Shown: positions 54,683-63,631, numbered from the stretch's first letter. The stretch: DNA of 64,000 nt from Niallia sp. XMNu-256 (GCF_036670015.1 NZ_CP137636.1:2954501-3018500), one strand, 5' to 3'. Notes: generated by a model not told the origin, from the sequence alone. Numbers and translations: made by a program.

Positions 54683-55612
54683 ATGATGAAAAAATTCATA
54701 AAGATGGTCCGTTTTCTGTGTTCGCTTCTATTATTTCTTTCTTCCTTTGGGATTTTAATTACCAATCGATTGATGTACATCAAGAAAAAAGAGGATGAAG
54801 CCATTCTTCATCGCGAAAAGTCATCGGGCCATTTCCATCCAGATGATTTTCTTCATTTACCAAAAAAAGAGATGACTGTTCCTTCTCCATTTGGCTATGA
54901 TTTAAAAGTCATTCTTGTGGAGCCCCATCAAACAAATCGCTATATGATTATTTCCCATGGGGTAACGGAGAATAAAGTAAACTCAATTAAATATATGAAA
55001 CTTTTCCTAGAGAGGGGTTTCAATGTGGCCATTTATGATCATAGACGTCACGGGGAATCCGGTGGTAAAACAACCAGTTATGGTTATTATGAAAAGTTTG
55101 ATTTAAAAGCCATTGTCCATTGGCTAAAAAATAAGAAAGGCTCCGATCTTCTCTTAGGAATTCATGGGGAGTCTATGGGGGCGGCAACCATGCTTTTGTA
55201 TGCTGGGTCGGTTGAAGATGGAGCTCATTTTTATATTTCCGATTGTGCTTTTTCAGATTTTAAAGAACAACTTTCCTATTTATTAAAAAAGAATATAAAA
55301 CTACCGCCGAAGCTTGTTCTTCCTCTCGCCGACACCTTTTTACGAGCTCGGGAAAGATATACTCTCCATGACATTTCACCGATTTCAGTTGTACACAGAA
55401 TTAAACATCCGGTTCTATTTATTCATAGTAAAAAAGATGATTATATTTTACCATCGATGACAGAAGCACTTTATCAAAAGAAAAAAGGACCGAAGAAACT
55501 ATTTCTTGCTGAAAACGGAGCCCATGCCAAATCTTTCCATGAAAATAAAGAAGCCTATGAAGCAGCCATTGATGCATTTTTACAAGAGTTTGTTTTCCAA
55601 AGAGACAGATAA
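54683..55612 (+). CDS. Alpha/beta hydrolase, YqkD-like, copy 2
   Basis: 309 residues, colinear with the gene before it and identical at roughly two thirds of positions by eye. It shares the N-terminal anchor, ISHGVTENK, YDHRRHGESGGKTTSYGYYE, GIHGESMGAAT, SKKDDYILP and ENGAHAKS. The catalytic Ser, Asp and His are all kept, so both copies should be active. Separated from copy 1 by a terminator, so each has its own promoter. Confidence 0.88.
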   Translation: MMKKFIKMVRFLCSLLLFLSSFGILITNRLMYIKKKEDEAILHREKSSGHFHPDDFLHLPKKEMTVPSPFGYDLKVILVEPHQTNRYMIISHGVTENKVNSIKYMKLFLERGFNVAIYDHRRHGESGGKTTSYGYYEKFDLKAIVHWLKNKKGSDLLLGIHGESMGAATMLLYAGSVEDGAHFYISDCAFSDFKEQLSYLLKKNIKLPPKLVLPLADTFLRARERYTLHDISPISVVHRIKHPVLFIHSKKDDYILPSMTEALYQKKKGPKKLFLAENGAHAKSFHENKEAYEAAIDAFLQEFVFQRDR

Positions 55613-55630
55613 AATCTGAATATAATGGTA

Positions 55631-55658
55631 GAAACCACGTCTATCATTGCGTGGTTTC
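55631..55658. terminator. Terminator between yqkD copy 2 and yqkB
   Basis: Stem GAAACCACG/CGTGGTTTC between convergent genes. Confidence 0.75.
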
Positions 55659-55661
55659 CCT

Positions 55662-55991
55662 CTATTTCCCTGTTTTATCAATAAAACTCATTCTTGGATT
55701 TAAATATTGGTTAGGACTTTTCAACATGAAGCTGAATCTTTTTTCATTGAAATCAATGGTCAACTTTTCATCAAGAAAAACTTCCTTTGATTTCTCAATA
55801 TAAACGCTGACATTATTGGTTTTTACTTCATAATCATCGCTATCCAATTCACTTACGAACCATAGGGTAGAAACTCCACACATGACACAACCACATTCAT
55901 CTGTATCATATTTGAGTTTCACATAACCTTTTTTATCCTTTGTTAACCCGTTGATTTTTTCTTGGGCAAGCTCAGTGATTAAGATTTCCAT
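55662..55991 (-). CDS. yqkB: HesB/IscA-like iron-sulfur biosynthesis family protein YqkB
   Basis: A 109-residue protein with CGCVMCGV in the middle and the beta-rich look of the HesB/IscA fold. The usual C-terminal CxC of A-type carriers is absent, as in the YqkB subfamily. It may bind a metal or cluster; this is inferred. Confidence 0.82.
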   Translation of the reverse strand: MEILITELAQEKINGLTKDKKGYVKLKYDTDECGCVMCGVSTLWFVSELDSDDYEVKTNNVSVYIEKSKEVFLDEKLTIDFNEKRFSFMLKSPNQYLNPRMSFIDKTGK

Positions 55992-56079
55992 GGAGTAATC
56001 CTTTCTTTTATGAATTAACTAACTGTTTTATTGTAACATAAGAAAGATTTTTCCCTCACCTTCTTTGCTTCAGACATAT

Positions 56080-56412
56080 TTATCTAACTATTTTAACATC
56101 CATAATATTTTGAAGTTTAATTCGGTGTTCTTCATCAAAGTAATCAATGATACACAGCTGATTTTCCAATGGATCAAAGCGATGAATCTGCCCTATTAAT
56201 ACCTCGTATTTTTTGTCACGATAGTGGACTATACTAACAGAGCAGTCAAACTCCATAGCTTCGGCAATCACTCCATTCAGAACTTCTAATTGCTGATCAT
56301 CCAGTATTTTTTTTGTTTCATACGTGTCTTCTTCAGCCCACTCCCTTAAAACTTGAACATGTTCAGGAAGCATCATAGATACCCATTTTATTCGTCCACG
56401 ATCCCGTATCAC
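56080..56412 (-). CDS. yqjX: YolD-like family protein (YqjX-like)
   Basis: 110 residues beginning MIRDRGRIKWVSMMLPEHV, the conserved start of YolD-like proteins. These small proteins are regularly encoded beside the Y-family polymerase UvrX/YqjW and share SOS control. It lies next to uvrX on the same strand. Exact role unknown. Confidence 0.88.
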   Translation of the reverse strand: MIRDRGRIKWVSMMLPEHVQVLREWAEEDTYETKKILDDQQLEVLNGVIAEAMEFDCSVSIVHYRDKKYEVLIGQIHRFDPLENQLCIIDYFDEEHRIKLQNIMDVKIVR

Positions 56413-56424
56413 TTATATCCCTCC

Positions 56425-56523
56425 TTCTCCATTAGTGGAGGTTTTCTTTCATCCCCACTATCTTTTTTATTGTAATCAAAACTTAAGGTGGGACCTTACT
56501 CCCCCGCTAAGCCTGATCAAACT
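56425..56523 (+). repeat. Hairpin repeat family 2, shortened copy
   Basis: CTCCATTAGTGGAGG...CATCCCCACTA (hairpin 1), then AACTTAAGGTGGGACCTTAC and CGCTAAGCCTGATCAAA, the right half of hairpin 2 and the right end. The central core and left arm of hairpin 2 are missing. It fills the gap between the YolD-like gene and uvrX. Confidence 0.6.
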
Positions 56524-56537
56524 ACGTCTATGAAATT

Positions 56538-57797
56538 TTACATTTTATGGCCTCCAACAAGTTTCGAGCGTTGTCTTGCTGTACCAGCCTTTGTATAAGA
56601 AACTGCCCTTAGGAGGGCATCTGATCCAAACCGTTGGCGTATATGATCAACGGTGTAGCCCAAGGCATGTCTTTTCCAGCCATTTAAATCAAAGAGATCT
56701 AATTGAAAGTCTGTGTCATCGACAATATTGCTTAATGACATCGAAATCTTTCTTACCGTTTTCCCTTCATAATGCTCATGAAAAAGCTCCAAACAAACAC
56801 GGTAAATATCCATTGTAGTATTGGTTGGATTTTCAATCGTTCTAGAGCGATAAAATCCGCCGCCTAACTCATCTTGACTATAACTTAATCCAAAGCTAAT
56901 CGTCCTGCCTGCTTTTCGGTGATTTCGTGCCCTTTTAGCGACTTCTTCACACATTTCGAGAATTACACGCTTAATCTCTTCCTCTTCTTTATAATCACGT
57001 AGCAACACTTGCCCTTTCCCAAAGCTAATCTGTCCTTCCATAATTGGAGCACCGATTTCTGACAAATCAATCCCCCAAGCATGGTGATACAACTGATTGC
57101 CCATAACGCCAATTTTTTTTTCAAGTTTCTTTAAATCGTATTGGGCAAGTTGGCCGACTGTGAAAATTCCCATGCCATTTAATGTTTTTTCGAGCCTTCG
57201 TCCAATCCCCCACATATCCCGTAATGGTGAAATTGGCCAAAGTTTTTTAGGAATATCCTCATACGTCCACTGAGCAATTCCCGTTTTCTTTGCTTCTAGA
57301 TCAAGGCAAAGCTTAGACATCAATAAGTTAGGGCCAATCCCGATCGCACATGTCAGTTGAAATTCCCGCTCAATATCATCTTTTATCTTTTTTGCGACCG
57401 TTACAGGATCTCCCCAAAGCTTACTTGTACCATCTACTTTGAGAAAACTTTCATCAACACTGTAAGCATGAATTGCTTCTTTTGGTACATAGCGATTAAA
57501 TACTCGTAATATTTCCATTGAAACGCGAACATAGGTCGCCATTTTTGGTTCAACAACCACAATTCTTGGATCTTCCGGGATATCAAACTTTCGCGACCCC
57601 GTTTTAATCCCAAACTCTTTTTTCATTTTAGGAGAAGCGGCAAGGACAATACTTCCCTCACGTTCCTTGTCTCCCACCACCGCCAAATAGCATTGCAATG
57701 GATCCAGCCCTGCCATCACAGCAGAACAACTCGCGTAAAAGCTCTTCATGTCCACACATAAAATATACTGTTGCGGCATTTTACTATAATCGAACAT
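56538..57797 (-). CDS. uvrX: Y-family DNA polymerase UvrX (PolYB/YqjW)
   Basis: An error-prone, damage-tolerant polymerase. 419 residues: catalytic DMKSFYASCSAV (first acidic motif, residues 16-27), YSVDESFLKVDG (second, with catalytic Asp-Glu), a helix-hairpin-helix thumb (MWGIGRRLEKTLNGMGI) and the C-terminal little-finger domain. Two LexA-type boxes upstream indicate SOS induction. Confidence 0.94.
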   Translation of the reverse strand: MFDYSKMPQQYILCVDMKSFYASCSAVMAGLDPLQCYLAVVGDKEREGSIVLAASPKMKKEFGIKTGSRKFDIPEDPRIVVVEPKMATYVRVSMEILRVFNRYVPKEAIHAYSVDESFLKVDGTSKLWGDPVTVAKKIKDDIEREFQLTCAIGIGPNLLMSKLCLDLEAKKTGIAQWTYEDIPKKLWPISPLRDMWGIGRRLEKTLNGMGIFTVGQLAQYDLKKLEKKIGVMGNQLYHHAWGIDLSEIGAPIMEGQISFGKGQVLLRDYKEEEEIKRVILEMCEEVAKRARNHRKAGRTISFGLSYSQDELGGGFYRSRTIENPTNTTMDIYRVCLELFHEHYEGKTVRKISMSLSNIVDDTDFQLDLFDLNGWKRHALGYTVDHIRQRFGSDALLRAVSYTKAGTARQRSKLVGGHKM

Positions 57798-57830
57798 GAA
57801 TGGCAGCCTCCAATAAACAAATTATCTTTA

Positions 57831-57844
57831 AGAACATCCGTTCT
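57831..57844. promoter_or_regulatory. LexA (SOS) box 1 upstream of uvrX
   Basis: AGAACATCCGTTCT, in the other strand AGAACGGATGTTCT: GAAC-N4-GTTC with an RNRY centre, as in the Bacillus SOS box CGAACRNRYGTTCG. It lies 34 bp before the start codon. Confidence 0.7.
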
Positions 57845-57865
57845 TTATTCTATTCTCATCTTAAA

Positions 57866-57879
57866 CGAATATACGTTCT
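57866..57879. promoter_or_regulatory. LexA (SOS) box 2 upstream of uvrX
   Basis: CGAATATACGTTCT matches CGAACRNRYGTTCG at all but two positions. It is 21 bp from box 1. Confidence 0.65.
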
Positions 57880-57962
57880 TATTCAATGGGATTTTCTCCC
57901 ATAAGGACAAAATCCTATAGACATACAAAGATATTACTCAAAAAAAGTAATCAATTTCATAC

Positions 57963-58012
57963 AAAAAAAAACTGCCTAACAAGATCGTTTAGACCTTGTT
58001 AAGCAGTTTTTT
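57963..58012 (-). terminator. Terminator after ndh
   Basis: Stem AAAACTGCcTAACAAG/CTTGTTAaGCAGTTTT, with an A8 tract giving a T-run on the minus strand. Confidence 0.88.
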
Positions 58013-58027
58013 AAATAATAATATTGA

Positions 58028-59209
58028 TTAATAAGCTAACGCAAATAGACCTTTAATATGGGACAAGTAACGGACATTACTTGCTTCTTTCATTAATGAT
58101 GCAGGAAGCCCTTTAAGCGGTGTTGAGTTGCCTCCGATTTCAGCAACAGCATCTTTGCGACCAAGACTAGCAAGAGTACCCGAGTTAACAGGGGCAAACT
58201 TATCCATCGTTTTACCATTTAAGTATGCAAACAAGTTATAGCCAACAAGCTCACCCATTTGCCATGCATTTTGTGCAGTTGGTGCATATGGACGTCCGCC
58301 TTCTGGAGGGAATGCAACCGCGCTGTCACCAACAACAAACACATCTTCATGGGATTTTGATTGTAGGAATTCATTCACAGTCGCTTTTCCACGATCTACT
58401 TCAAGTCCTGATTCGGCAACAATTGGAAGAGCCTGTACACCGCCAGTCCATACAAAAGTATTAGCGACAATTTTGCTGCCATCTTTTAAAGAGATCTCAT
58501 TGCCTTCTACACCTGTTACTGGAAGACCAATTAAGAACTCAACTCCACGCGCTTCTAAGCTCTCTTGTGCACGTTGGATCAAATGATCAGGAAGAACTGG
58601 CAGAATTTTTGGTCCAGCTTCAACTAACTTAACCTTCATTTCATTCCAATCCACACCATATTGTTTCGCAACTATTGGCATATGATCAGCGATTTCACCA
58701 ACTAATTCAACACCCGTTAAACCACCGCCACCAATAACAATCGTAGCATCAGCCTCATTTTTAGTTTTAGCATATTCACGAATGCGCTCTACAATATGTT
58801 TATAAATTTGGTTTGCGTCCTCAACTGACTTTAAAACCATACTGTTTTCCTCAAGTCCTGGAATTCCAAAGTAAGCAGTTTTACTTCCAAGAGCTACAAC
58901 CAGTACATCATAGGAAAGCGTAGAACCGTCAGAAAGTGAAACCTCTTTTTTATCTGCAGAGAATGAATTAACTTTTGCAATTTTAAGGTCAATATCTTTT
59001 CCTTTGAAAAGCTTGTTTAGCGGTAATGCCACAGACCCTTCTGAGGTTGTACCACCTGCAAGACGGTGTAATTCAGTAATAATTTGGTGTGTAGGATACT
59101 GATTAACAACTGTAACATAAGCATCATTACTTTTTAAGTATTTTCGTAGAGTTAAAGCAGTAAGTACCCCGCCATAACCCGCTCCTAAAATCACAATATG
59201 TTTTGACAT
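58028..59209 (-). CDS. ndh: Type II NADH dehydrogenase Ndh
   Basis: The non-proton-pumping NADH:menaquinone reductase. 393 residues: FAD-binding GAGYGGVLTAL at the N-terminus, NADH-binding IGGGGLTGVELVGE (about 163-176), and VFVVGDSAV. The C-terminal amphipathic helix for membrane attachment (around SLMKEASNVRYL) is near-identical to B. subtilis Ndh (YjlD). It follows yjlC on the same strand, as in B. subtilis. Confidence 0.96.
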   Translation of the reverse strand: MSKHIVILGAGYGGVLTALTLRKYLKSNDAYVTVVNQYPTHQIITELHRLAGGTTSEGSVALPLNKLFKGKDIDLKIAKVNSFSADKKEVSLSDGSTLSYDVLVVALGSKTAYFGIPGLEENSMVLKSVEDANQIYKHIVERIREYAKTKNEADATIVIGGGGLTGVELVGEIADHMPIVAKQYGVDWNEMKVKLVEAGPKILPVLPDHLIQRAQESLEARGVEFLIGLPVTGVEGNEISLKDGSKIVANTFVWTGGVQALPIVAESGLEVDRGKATVNEFLQSKSHEDVFVVGDSAVAFPPEGGRPYAPTAQNAWQMGELVGYNLFAYLNGKTMDKFAPVNSGTLASLGRKDAVAEIGGNSTPLKGLPASLMKEASNVRYLSHIKGLFALAY

Positions 59210-59236
59210 AAAAAAATCCCCGTCCTTATTGTTTAA

Positions 59237-59677
59237 TTAGTACTTCTTTTCACTTTCACGTTCAGTAACAATTTCTAAGTATGCGTTTACAAAGCGAAAC
59301 ATCTTTTGTACTTGTGGGTCTTTCATCATTTTTAACATACCGAACAGACCAATGGTTTCATGACTATCTTCAGCGCGGTCTTTAGCTTCAATCGCTGTAG
59401 CTGCAACCTTTTTAACTGTATCTACAACTGGGCCCGCAACTTCTGATAGAGCAGAGACCGTATCATTTTTAAGGATCTCATCAGTTGCAAGTGATTGAGC
59501 TGTATCATAATATTTTGATAGAACTTGAACCATTTCGGTGAGCTTTGGAAGTTCCTCAACTAAGACTGTTAGAGATTCTTGTACTTCCGGCTTTAATAAA
59601 TGATCGAGAATATCCAATTGTTCTTGTCTTTTAGACAGGCTTTGCGAATAGTTTTCTAGAGTACTAGTTTCTGCCAT
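59237..59677 (-). CDS. yjlC: DUF1641 family protein YjlC
   Basis: 146 residues, helical, beginning MAETSTLENYSQSLSKRQEQ. DUF1641 is a partner of redox enzymes. YjlC is encoded before ndh in B. subtilis and the operon is repressed by Rex. The start at 59677 follows AAAGGGG; the frame is open further upstream but that part would cross the Rex box region. Confidence 0.88.
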   Translation of the reverse strand: MAETSTLENYSQSLSKRQEQLDILDHLLKPEVQESLTVLVEELPKLTEMVQVLSKYYDTAQSLATDEILKNDTVSALSEVAGPVVDTVKKVAATAIEAKDRAEDSHETIGLFGMLKMMKDPQVQKMFRFVNAYLEIVTERESEKKY

Positions 59678-59715
59678 TTTATATTCCCCTTTATTAGATG
59701 ATATATTTGAATTTT

Positions 59716-59733
59716 TTGTGTCATTTTGCACAA
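59716..59733. promoter_or_regulatory. Rex operator upstream of yjlC-ndh
   Basis: TTGTGTCATTTTGCACAA is an inverted repeat with TTGTG and CACAA arms spaced by 8, the same geometry as the 18-bp Rex consensus TTGTGAAATATTTCACAA. It lies 39 bp before the yjlC start. Rex senses NADH/NAD and represses ndh, giving feedback on respiration. Confidence 0.75.
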
Positions 59734-59863
59734 TCTACTATAAAAAAAGTGATATAAATCATTTGCAAACGTTTTACAATTAATATTATACATAAAATTG
59801 TTAAAAAGTGAACATAAATTTCAAAAATACTTTAGTAAAATACTGAAATTTTATTTTATTTTA

Positions 59864-59911
59864 TAAAAAAAGCTCCAAGTCCATCAAGAAAATAGATGGT
59901 GCCTGGAACCT
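59864..59911 (-). terminator. Terminator after the ABC transporter operon
   Basis: Hairpin GGTTCCAGGCaCCATC/GATGGaCTTGGAGC followed by seven T on the minus strand. Confidence 0.85.
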
Positions 59912-59921
59912 CATCATATTT

Positions 59922-60668
59922 TTATTTTAAACTACGATTTAAAAATGCTTTTGTTCGATCGTATTTTGGGTTTAGAAATAAATCTTGTGGGTTTCCTGAT
60001 TCAACAATTTCCCCTTGATCCATGAAAATAGCTTTGTTGGCTACCTCTCTGGCAAATTCCATTTCATGGGTAACCACAATCATCGTCATATGTTCTTTTG
60101 CCAAATCTTTCATCACCTGTAAGACTTCTCCTGTTAACTCAGGATCTAGTGCAGAAGTCGGTTCATCAAAGAGCAAAATGTCCGGATTCATCATAAGCGC
60201 TCTAGCAATGGCAACCCGCTGTTTTTGTCCGCCTGAAAGATTCCCAGGAAGCTTATTAGCATGTTGAAGTAAACCAATTTTCTCCATCAAGGCTTTACTT
60301 CGCTGATCGATCACATCATATGATTCCTTTTTTACCATTTTTGGTGCAAGTTCAAGGTTTTCTTTAACTGTTAAATGAGGAAAAAGATTAAAATGCTGAA
60401 AGACCATCCCCATCTTGGATGTTACCTTCTTTAGTTCCTGAGGTTTAGAATAAACGCCGTCCTTAACTAAATAATCACCGGAAACACAAATACTTCCCCC
60501 ATCAATTTCCTCCAAATGAATTAAGCCACGCAGCATCGTACTTTTTCCAGAACCTGATGGCCCAATCACTGCAATCACATCATTTTTTTCGACTTCGAAA
60601 GTAATTCTTTTTAACACTTCTAAGTCACCATAAGATTTTTTGAGCCCTGTTACTTCAATGAAAGCCAC
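59922..60668 (-). CDS. Polar amino-acid ABC transporter, ATP-binding protein
   Basis: 248 residues: Walker [10 protein letters not shown] (33-41), Q-loop [12 protein letters not shown], signature LSGGQKQR, Walker [13 protein letters not shown] and the switch VVTHEMEF. This is the GlnQ-type ATPase of amino-acid uptake systems. It is the last gene of a three-gene transporter operon. The substrate (glutamine, arginine or another polar amino acid) cannot be told from sequence. Confidence 0.95.
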   Translation of the reverse strand: MAFIEVTGLKKSYGDLEVLKRITFEVEKNDVIAVIGPSGSGKSTMLRGLIHLEEIDGGSICVSGDYLVKDGVYSKPQELKKVTSKMGMVFQHFNLFPHLTVKENLELAPKMVKKESYDVIDQRSKALMEKIGLLQHANKLPGNLSGGQKQRVAIARALMMNPDILLFDEPTSALDPELTGEVLQVMKDLAKEHMTMIVVTHEMEFAREVANKAIFMDQGEIVESGNPQDLFLNPKYDRTKAFLNRSLK

Positions 60669-60683
60669 AAATAACTACTCCTT

Positions 60684-61343
60684 TTAATCGAATTTAAATC
60701 GCTTTTCAAGCCACTTAAAGAACATTGTTAACACAATAGTCATAAGTAAATAAATAACACCTGCTACAAAGAAAGGGAATATTGTAAAGTCACGATTTAC
60801 CGCAGTTTGGGCATAATGTAGTAATTCTGGAACCGCAACCGCATACAAGAGCGCAGTATCCTTCACCAATGTAATCGATTCATTTGCAACAGAAGGAAGG
60901 GCGATCCGAAACATTTGTGGCAGCACGACCTTAATTGTTGTCTGCCACTTATTTAAGCCTAGCACTTTTGCTGCCTCATATTGACCCTTATCAATCGCAA
61001 GTAGTCCACCGCGAAAAATCTCGGCAAAATAAGCCGCATAATTTAAAATAAACCCAAGAGTAGCTGCAACAAAGCGATCTAAAATTAAATATGGACCAAT
61101 CACCGGTATCATCGGTAGCCCGAAGGTAATAATTAATAATTGTAATAATAGAGGGGTTCCACGCATCACATAAATGAAGGCTTGTGCTAGCCATGACAAT
61201 GGTTTAAAGGTGCTCCTAACCGCTAAAGTTAAAATAAATCCTAATGGAATCGAGGCAATGATTGCAATAAAAAATAATAGGATGGTCGTTTGGGCACCCT
61301 CAAGCATCGGCTTAAGGATCGTTATTAAATAATCAACAGACAT
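60684..61343 (-). CDS. Polar amino-acid ABC transporter, permease
   Basis: About 219 residues, around five transmembrane segments, with the HisM/GlnP-family EAA loop EAAKVLGLNKWQTTIKVVLP (about 131-150). The ATG at 61341-61343 follows GGAGGAAT; a frame 21 bases longer crosses that site. It lies between the binding protein and the ATPase. Confidence 0.94.
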   Translation of the reverse strand: MSVDYLITILKPMLEGAQTTILLFFIAIIASIPLGFILTLAVRSTFKPLSWLAQAFIYVMRGTPLLLQLLIITFGLPMIPVIGPYLILDRFVAATLGFILNYAAYFAEIFRGGLLAIDKGQYEAAKVLGLNKWQTTIKVVLPQMFRIALPSVANESITLVKDTALLYAVAVPELLHYAQTAVNRDFTIFPFFVAGVIYLLMTIVLTMFFKWLEKRFKFD

Positions 61344-61360
61344 AAAAGAATTCCTCCAAA

Positions 61361-61396
61361 ACAAAACAGGGTTTCCTTAGGAAATCCTGTTTTGTC
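61361..61396 (-). terminator. Intercistronic hairpin between binding protein and permease
   Basis: Stem ACAAAACAGGATTTCC/GGAAACCCTGTTTTGT (one mismatch) followed by TTTGG on the minus strand, just before the permease ribosome site. It may partly terminate or protect the upstream mRNA, giving excess binding protein. Confidence 0.7.
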
Positions 61397-61412
61397 CTAT
61401 TTTTGCATGATC

Positions 61413-62213
61413 TTATTCTAACACTTTATCTTCGCCAAACCACTTTTCTGAAATTTCAGCTGCTGTTCCATCAGCAATGACAGCATCAATGGCCGCTTGA
61501 AGTTCATTCAACAATTCATCATTGCCTTTAGCAACACCAACAGCATATTCTTCAGGTGCTAGTTTTTCGTCTAATACTTTAAACGTATCTGGTTTCTTTG
61601 TCATTTTATAATTCATAACAACTTCATCGATGACAACCGCTCCTACTCGGTTGTTTTCTAAGTCCATTAATGCAAGGTCATTTGTTTTATATTCATGTAG
61701 ACCACCAACTTCTTTACTGATTGATACTCCATTCCAAGCATCTAGTGCTGAAGATTGAGCTTGAATACCAATTTCTTTCCCTTTTAAATCATCCAACTTT
61801 TCGATTTTGGAATCTTTTAAAGTAACAACCACTTGGTTATTTGCTAAATAAGGCTTTGTCAGTAAAACTTTTTGTGCTCTCTCCTCTGTAATGGTATATC
61901 CATTCCAGATCAAATCGATTCTTCCACTGCTTAATTCAGATTCCTTTGAGCTCCAATCGATGGGTTGGAACACAACTTCTCTCTCCATTTTTTCCCCAGT
62001 TGCTTTAGCCAAATCAATATCAAACCCAACAATTTCATTGTTTTCATCCCGGAATCCCATAGGAGCAAATGTATCATCAATCCCAACGATCAATTTATCT
62101 TTAGTAGTACTAGAGTCTGAAGCATTGCTGTCGTTATTAGGATTTGAACATCCTACTAAAACGGCAAACAAGGCTGCAATAACCATTACTAGACCCAATA
62201 ATCTTTTCTTCAT
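61413..62213 (-). CDS. Polar amino-acid ABC transporter, substrate-binding lipoprotein
   Basis: About 266 residues. Lipoprotein signal with lipobox AVLVGCSN (Cys near residue 22). Then the family-3 solute-binding fold: GIDDTFAPMGFRDENNEIVG, GFDIDLAKATGEKM and DLIWNGYTITEERA. First gene of the operon. The start at 62211-62213 has GGGTGG upstream. It delivers an amino acid to the permease on the cell surface. Confidence 0.94.
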   Translation of the reverse strand: MKKRLLGLVMVIAALFAVLVGCSNPNNDSNASDSSTTKDKLIVGIDDTFAPMGFRDENNEIVGFDIDLAKATGEKMEREVVFQPIDWSSKESELSSGRIDLIWNGYTITEERAQKVLLTKPYLANNQVVVTLKDSKIEKLDDLKGKEIGIQAQSSALDAWNGVSISKEVGGLHEYKTNDLALMDLENNRVGAVVIDEVVMNYKMTKKPDTFKVLDEKLAPEEYAVGVAKGNDELLNELQAAIDAVIADGTAAEISEKWFGEDKVLE

Positions 62214-62452
62214 AGTAACCACCCTTATAATATAATAAAATACAAATCCTTTAGTACGTTACTATATTAGATTAGCATAAAACAGGTAAGAGTCATACCC
62301 CTAAAATATTATTTTAATATTATGAAATGTAATTAAGATGAGTCGACATTGTGCTCTCTATCACTTATAATCATTTTCCCTTCGTTTATCACCTGAATTG
62401 ACTATAAGACGATGAAATTATTATAATAGTCGAAGAACGGAGTGAACAAATA

Positions 62453-63631
62453 ATGAATAATAATAAAAAGGCATTATCGATCCTTTTTGCCGTCATGTTC
62501 TTAGTTATGGCCGGCTTTGGAATCATCATCCCGGTACTACCCTTTTACGCAGAAGAAGTCGGTGCATCCCCTACACAATTAGGTTTGTTGATGGCGGTAT
62601 ATTCTCTTACTCAACTACTATTTGCACCGATGTGGGGACGGATATCAGACCGAATTGGCCGTAAGCCTGTCATTATGGCCGGGATCTTAGGATTAACATT
62701 CTCTTTTTTCATGACAGGATTTGCAAACGAACTTTGGATGTTATTCGTTGCGAGAATCATTGGAGGGATGCTGTCGTCCGCTAATATGCCTACTGCCATG
62801 GCCTATGTAGCCGATATTACAAGTGCAGAAGACCGTGGAAAGGGAATGGGAGTCATCGGCGCAGCAACCGGCTTAGGATTTGTGTTTGGTCCAGCAATCG
62901 GCGGGGTTTTTTCAAAGTTTAGCTTAAGCACCCCGTTTTTTGTAGCAGGCAGCTTATCCTTACTAACTTTCTTCCTTGTTTGGATCCTATTAAAAGAATC
63001 ATTAACTACTGAAAAAAGAACCCAACCACAAGCCAAAAAAACATCAGTATGGTCAGAGTTTACTGGGGCCGGGTCCCTCTTGTTTTTCCTGCAGCTTTTT
63101 ATTTCACTGTCCCTGTCAGGACTTGAAACAACATTCGCTTATTTTGCAGCAGTAAAAGCAGATATCGGTACAGTTGAACTCGGATACACATTTATGATTA
63201 TGGGATTAGCCAGTGCGTTTGTCCAAGGTGGTTTGATCGGGAGGTTAACAAAGAAGTTTGGAGAAGGGCCAGTCATCGCTGGAGGGATTATCGTATCAGC
63301 CTTTGGTTTCTTCCTTATTCTATTTACTTACAACTTCTTAACCGCGGCCTTATTTATTACCATTTTTGGAATTGGAAATGGAGTCATCCGTCCAACTGTA
63401 TCAGCATTGCTGACAAAAAGTGCTGATTCGGGGCATGGCAGTAAAACAGGGTTGCTCTCTTCCTTTGATTCATTAGGAAGGATTATTGGACCTGTTGCAG
63501 GCGGATGGCTTTATGAGAAATCGATTAACCTTCCTTACATATCTGGGATTATTTTATCCTTTATCGCATTAGCACTCTACTTTATCTATAAAGCACAGGC
63601 GGCAAAAATGAACAAGCCTAACTTACAATAA
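62453..63631 (+). CDS. MFS drug/proton antiporter (DHA1 type)
   Basis: 392 residues, twelve predicted helices. Motif A is GRISDRIGRKPVIM after helix 2. The antiporter motif C is GAATGLGFVFGPAIGG in helix 5. A central loop of charged residues (TTEKRTQPQAKK) splits the two halves. Similar to Bmr/Tet(L)-like exporters; the drug is not known. The start follows a moderate ribosome site (ACGGAGTG). Confidence 0.88.
   Translation: MNNNKKALSILFAVMFLVMAGFGIIIPVLPFYAEEVGASPTQLGLLMAVYSLTQLLFAPMWGRISDRIGRKPVIMAGILGLTFSFFMTGFANELWMLFVARIIGGMLSSANMPTAMAYVADITSAEDRGKGMGVIGAATGLGFVFGPAIGGVFSKFSLSTPFFVAGSLSLLTFFLVWILLKESLTTEKRTQPQAKKTSVWSEFTGAGSLLFFLQLFISLSLSGLETTFAYFAAVKADIGTVELGYTFMIMGLASAFVQGGLIGRLTKKFGEGPVIAGGIIVSAFGFFLILFTYNFLTAALFITIFGIGNGVIRPTVSALLTKSADSGHGSKTGLLSSFDSLGRIIGPVAGGWLYEKSINLPYISGIILSFIALALYFIYKAQAAKMNKPNLQ

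Noticed and set aside
59770-59830. A second Rex-like site (TTGTTAAAAAGTGAACA) upstream of yjlC
   Set aside because: The arms match poorly compared with the site at 59716-59733, and it is too far upstream for a primary operator.
62223-62452. T-box or other amino-acid riboswitch before the ABC transporter operon
   Set aside because: No T-box sequence (such as GGGTGGNACCGCG) or specifier structure was found; the gap is AT-rich with only ordinary promoter-like hexamers.
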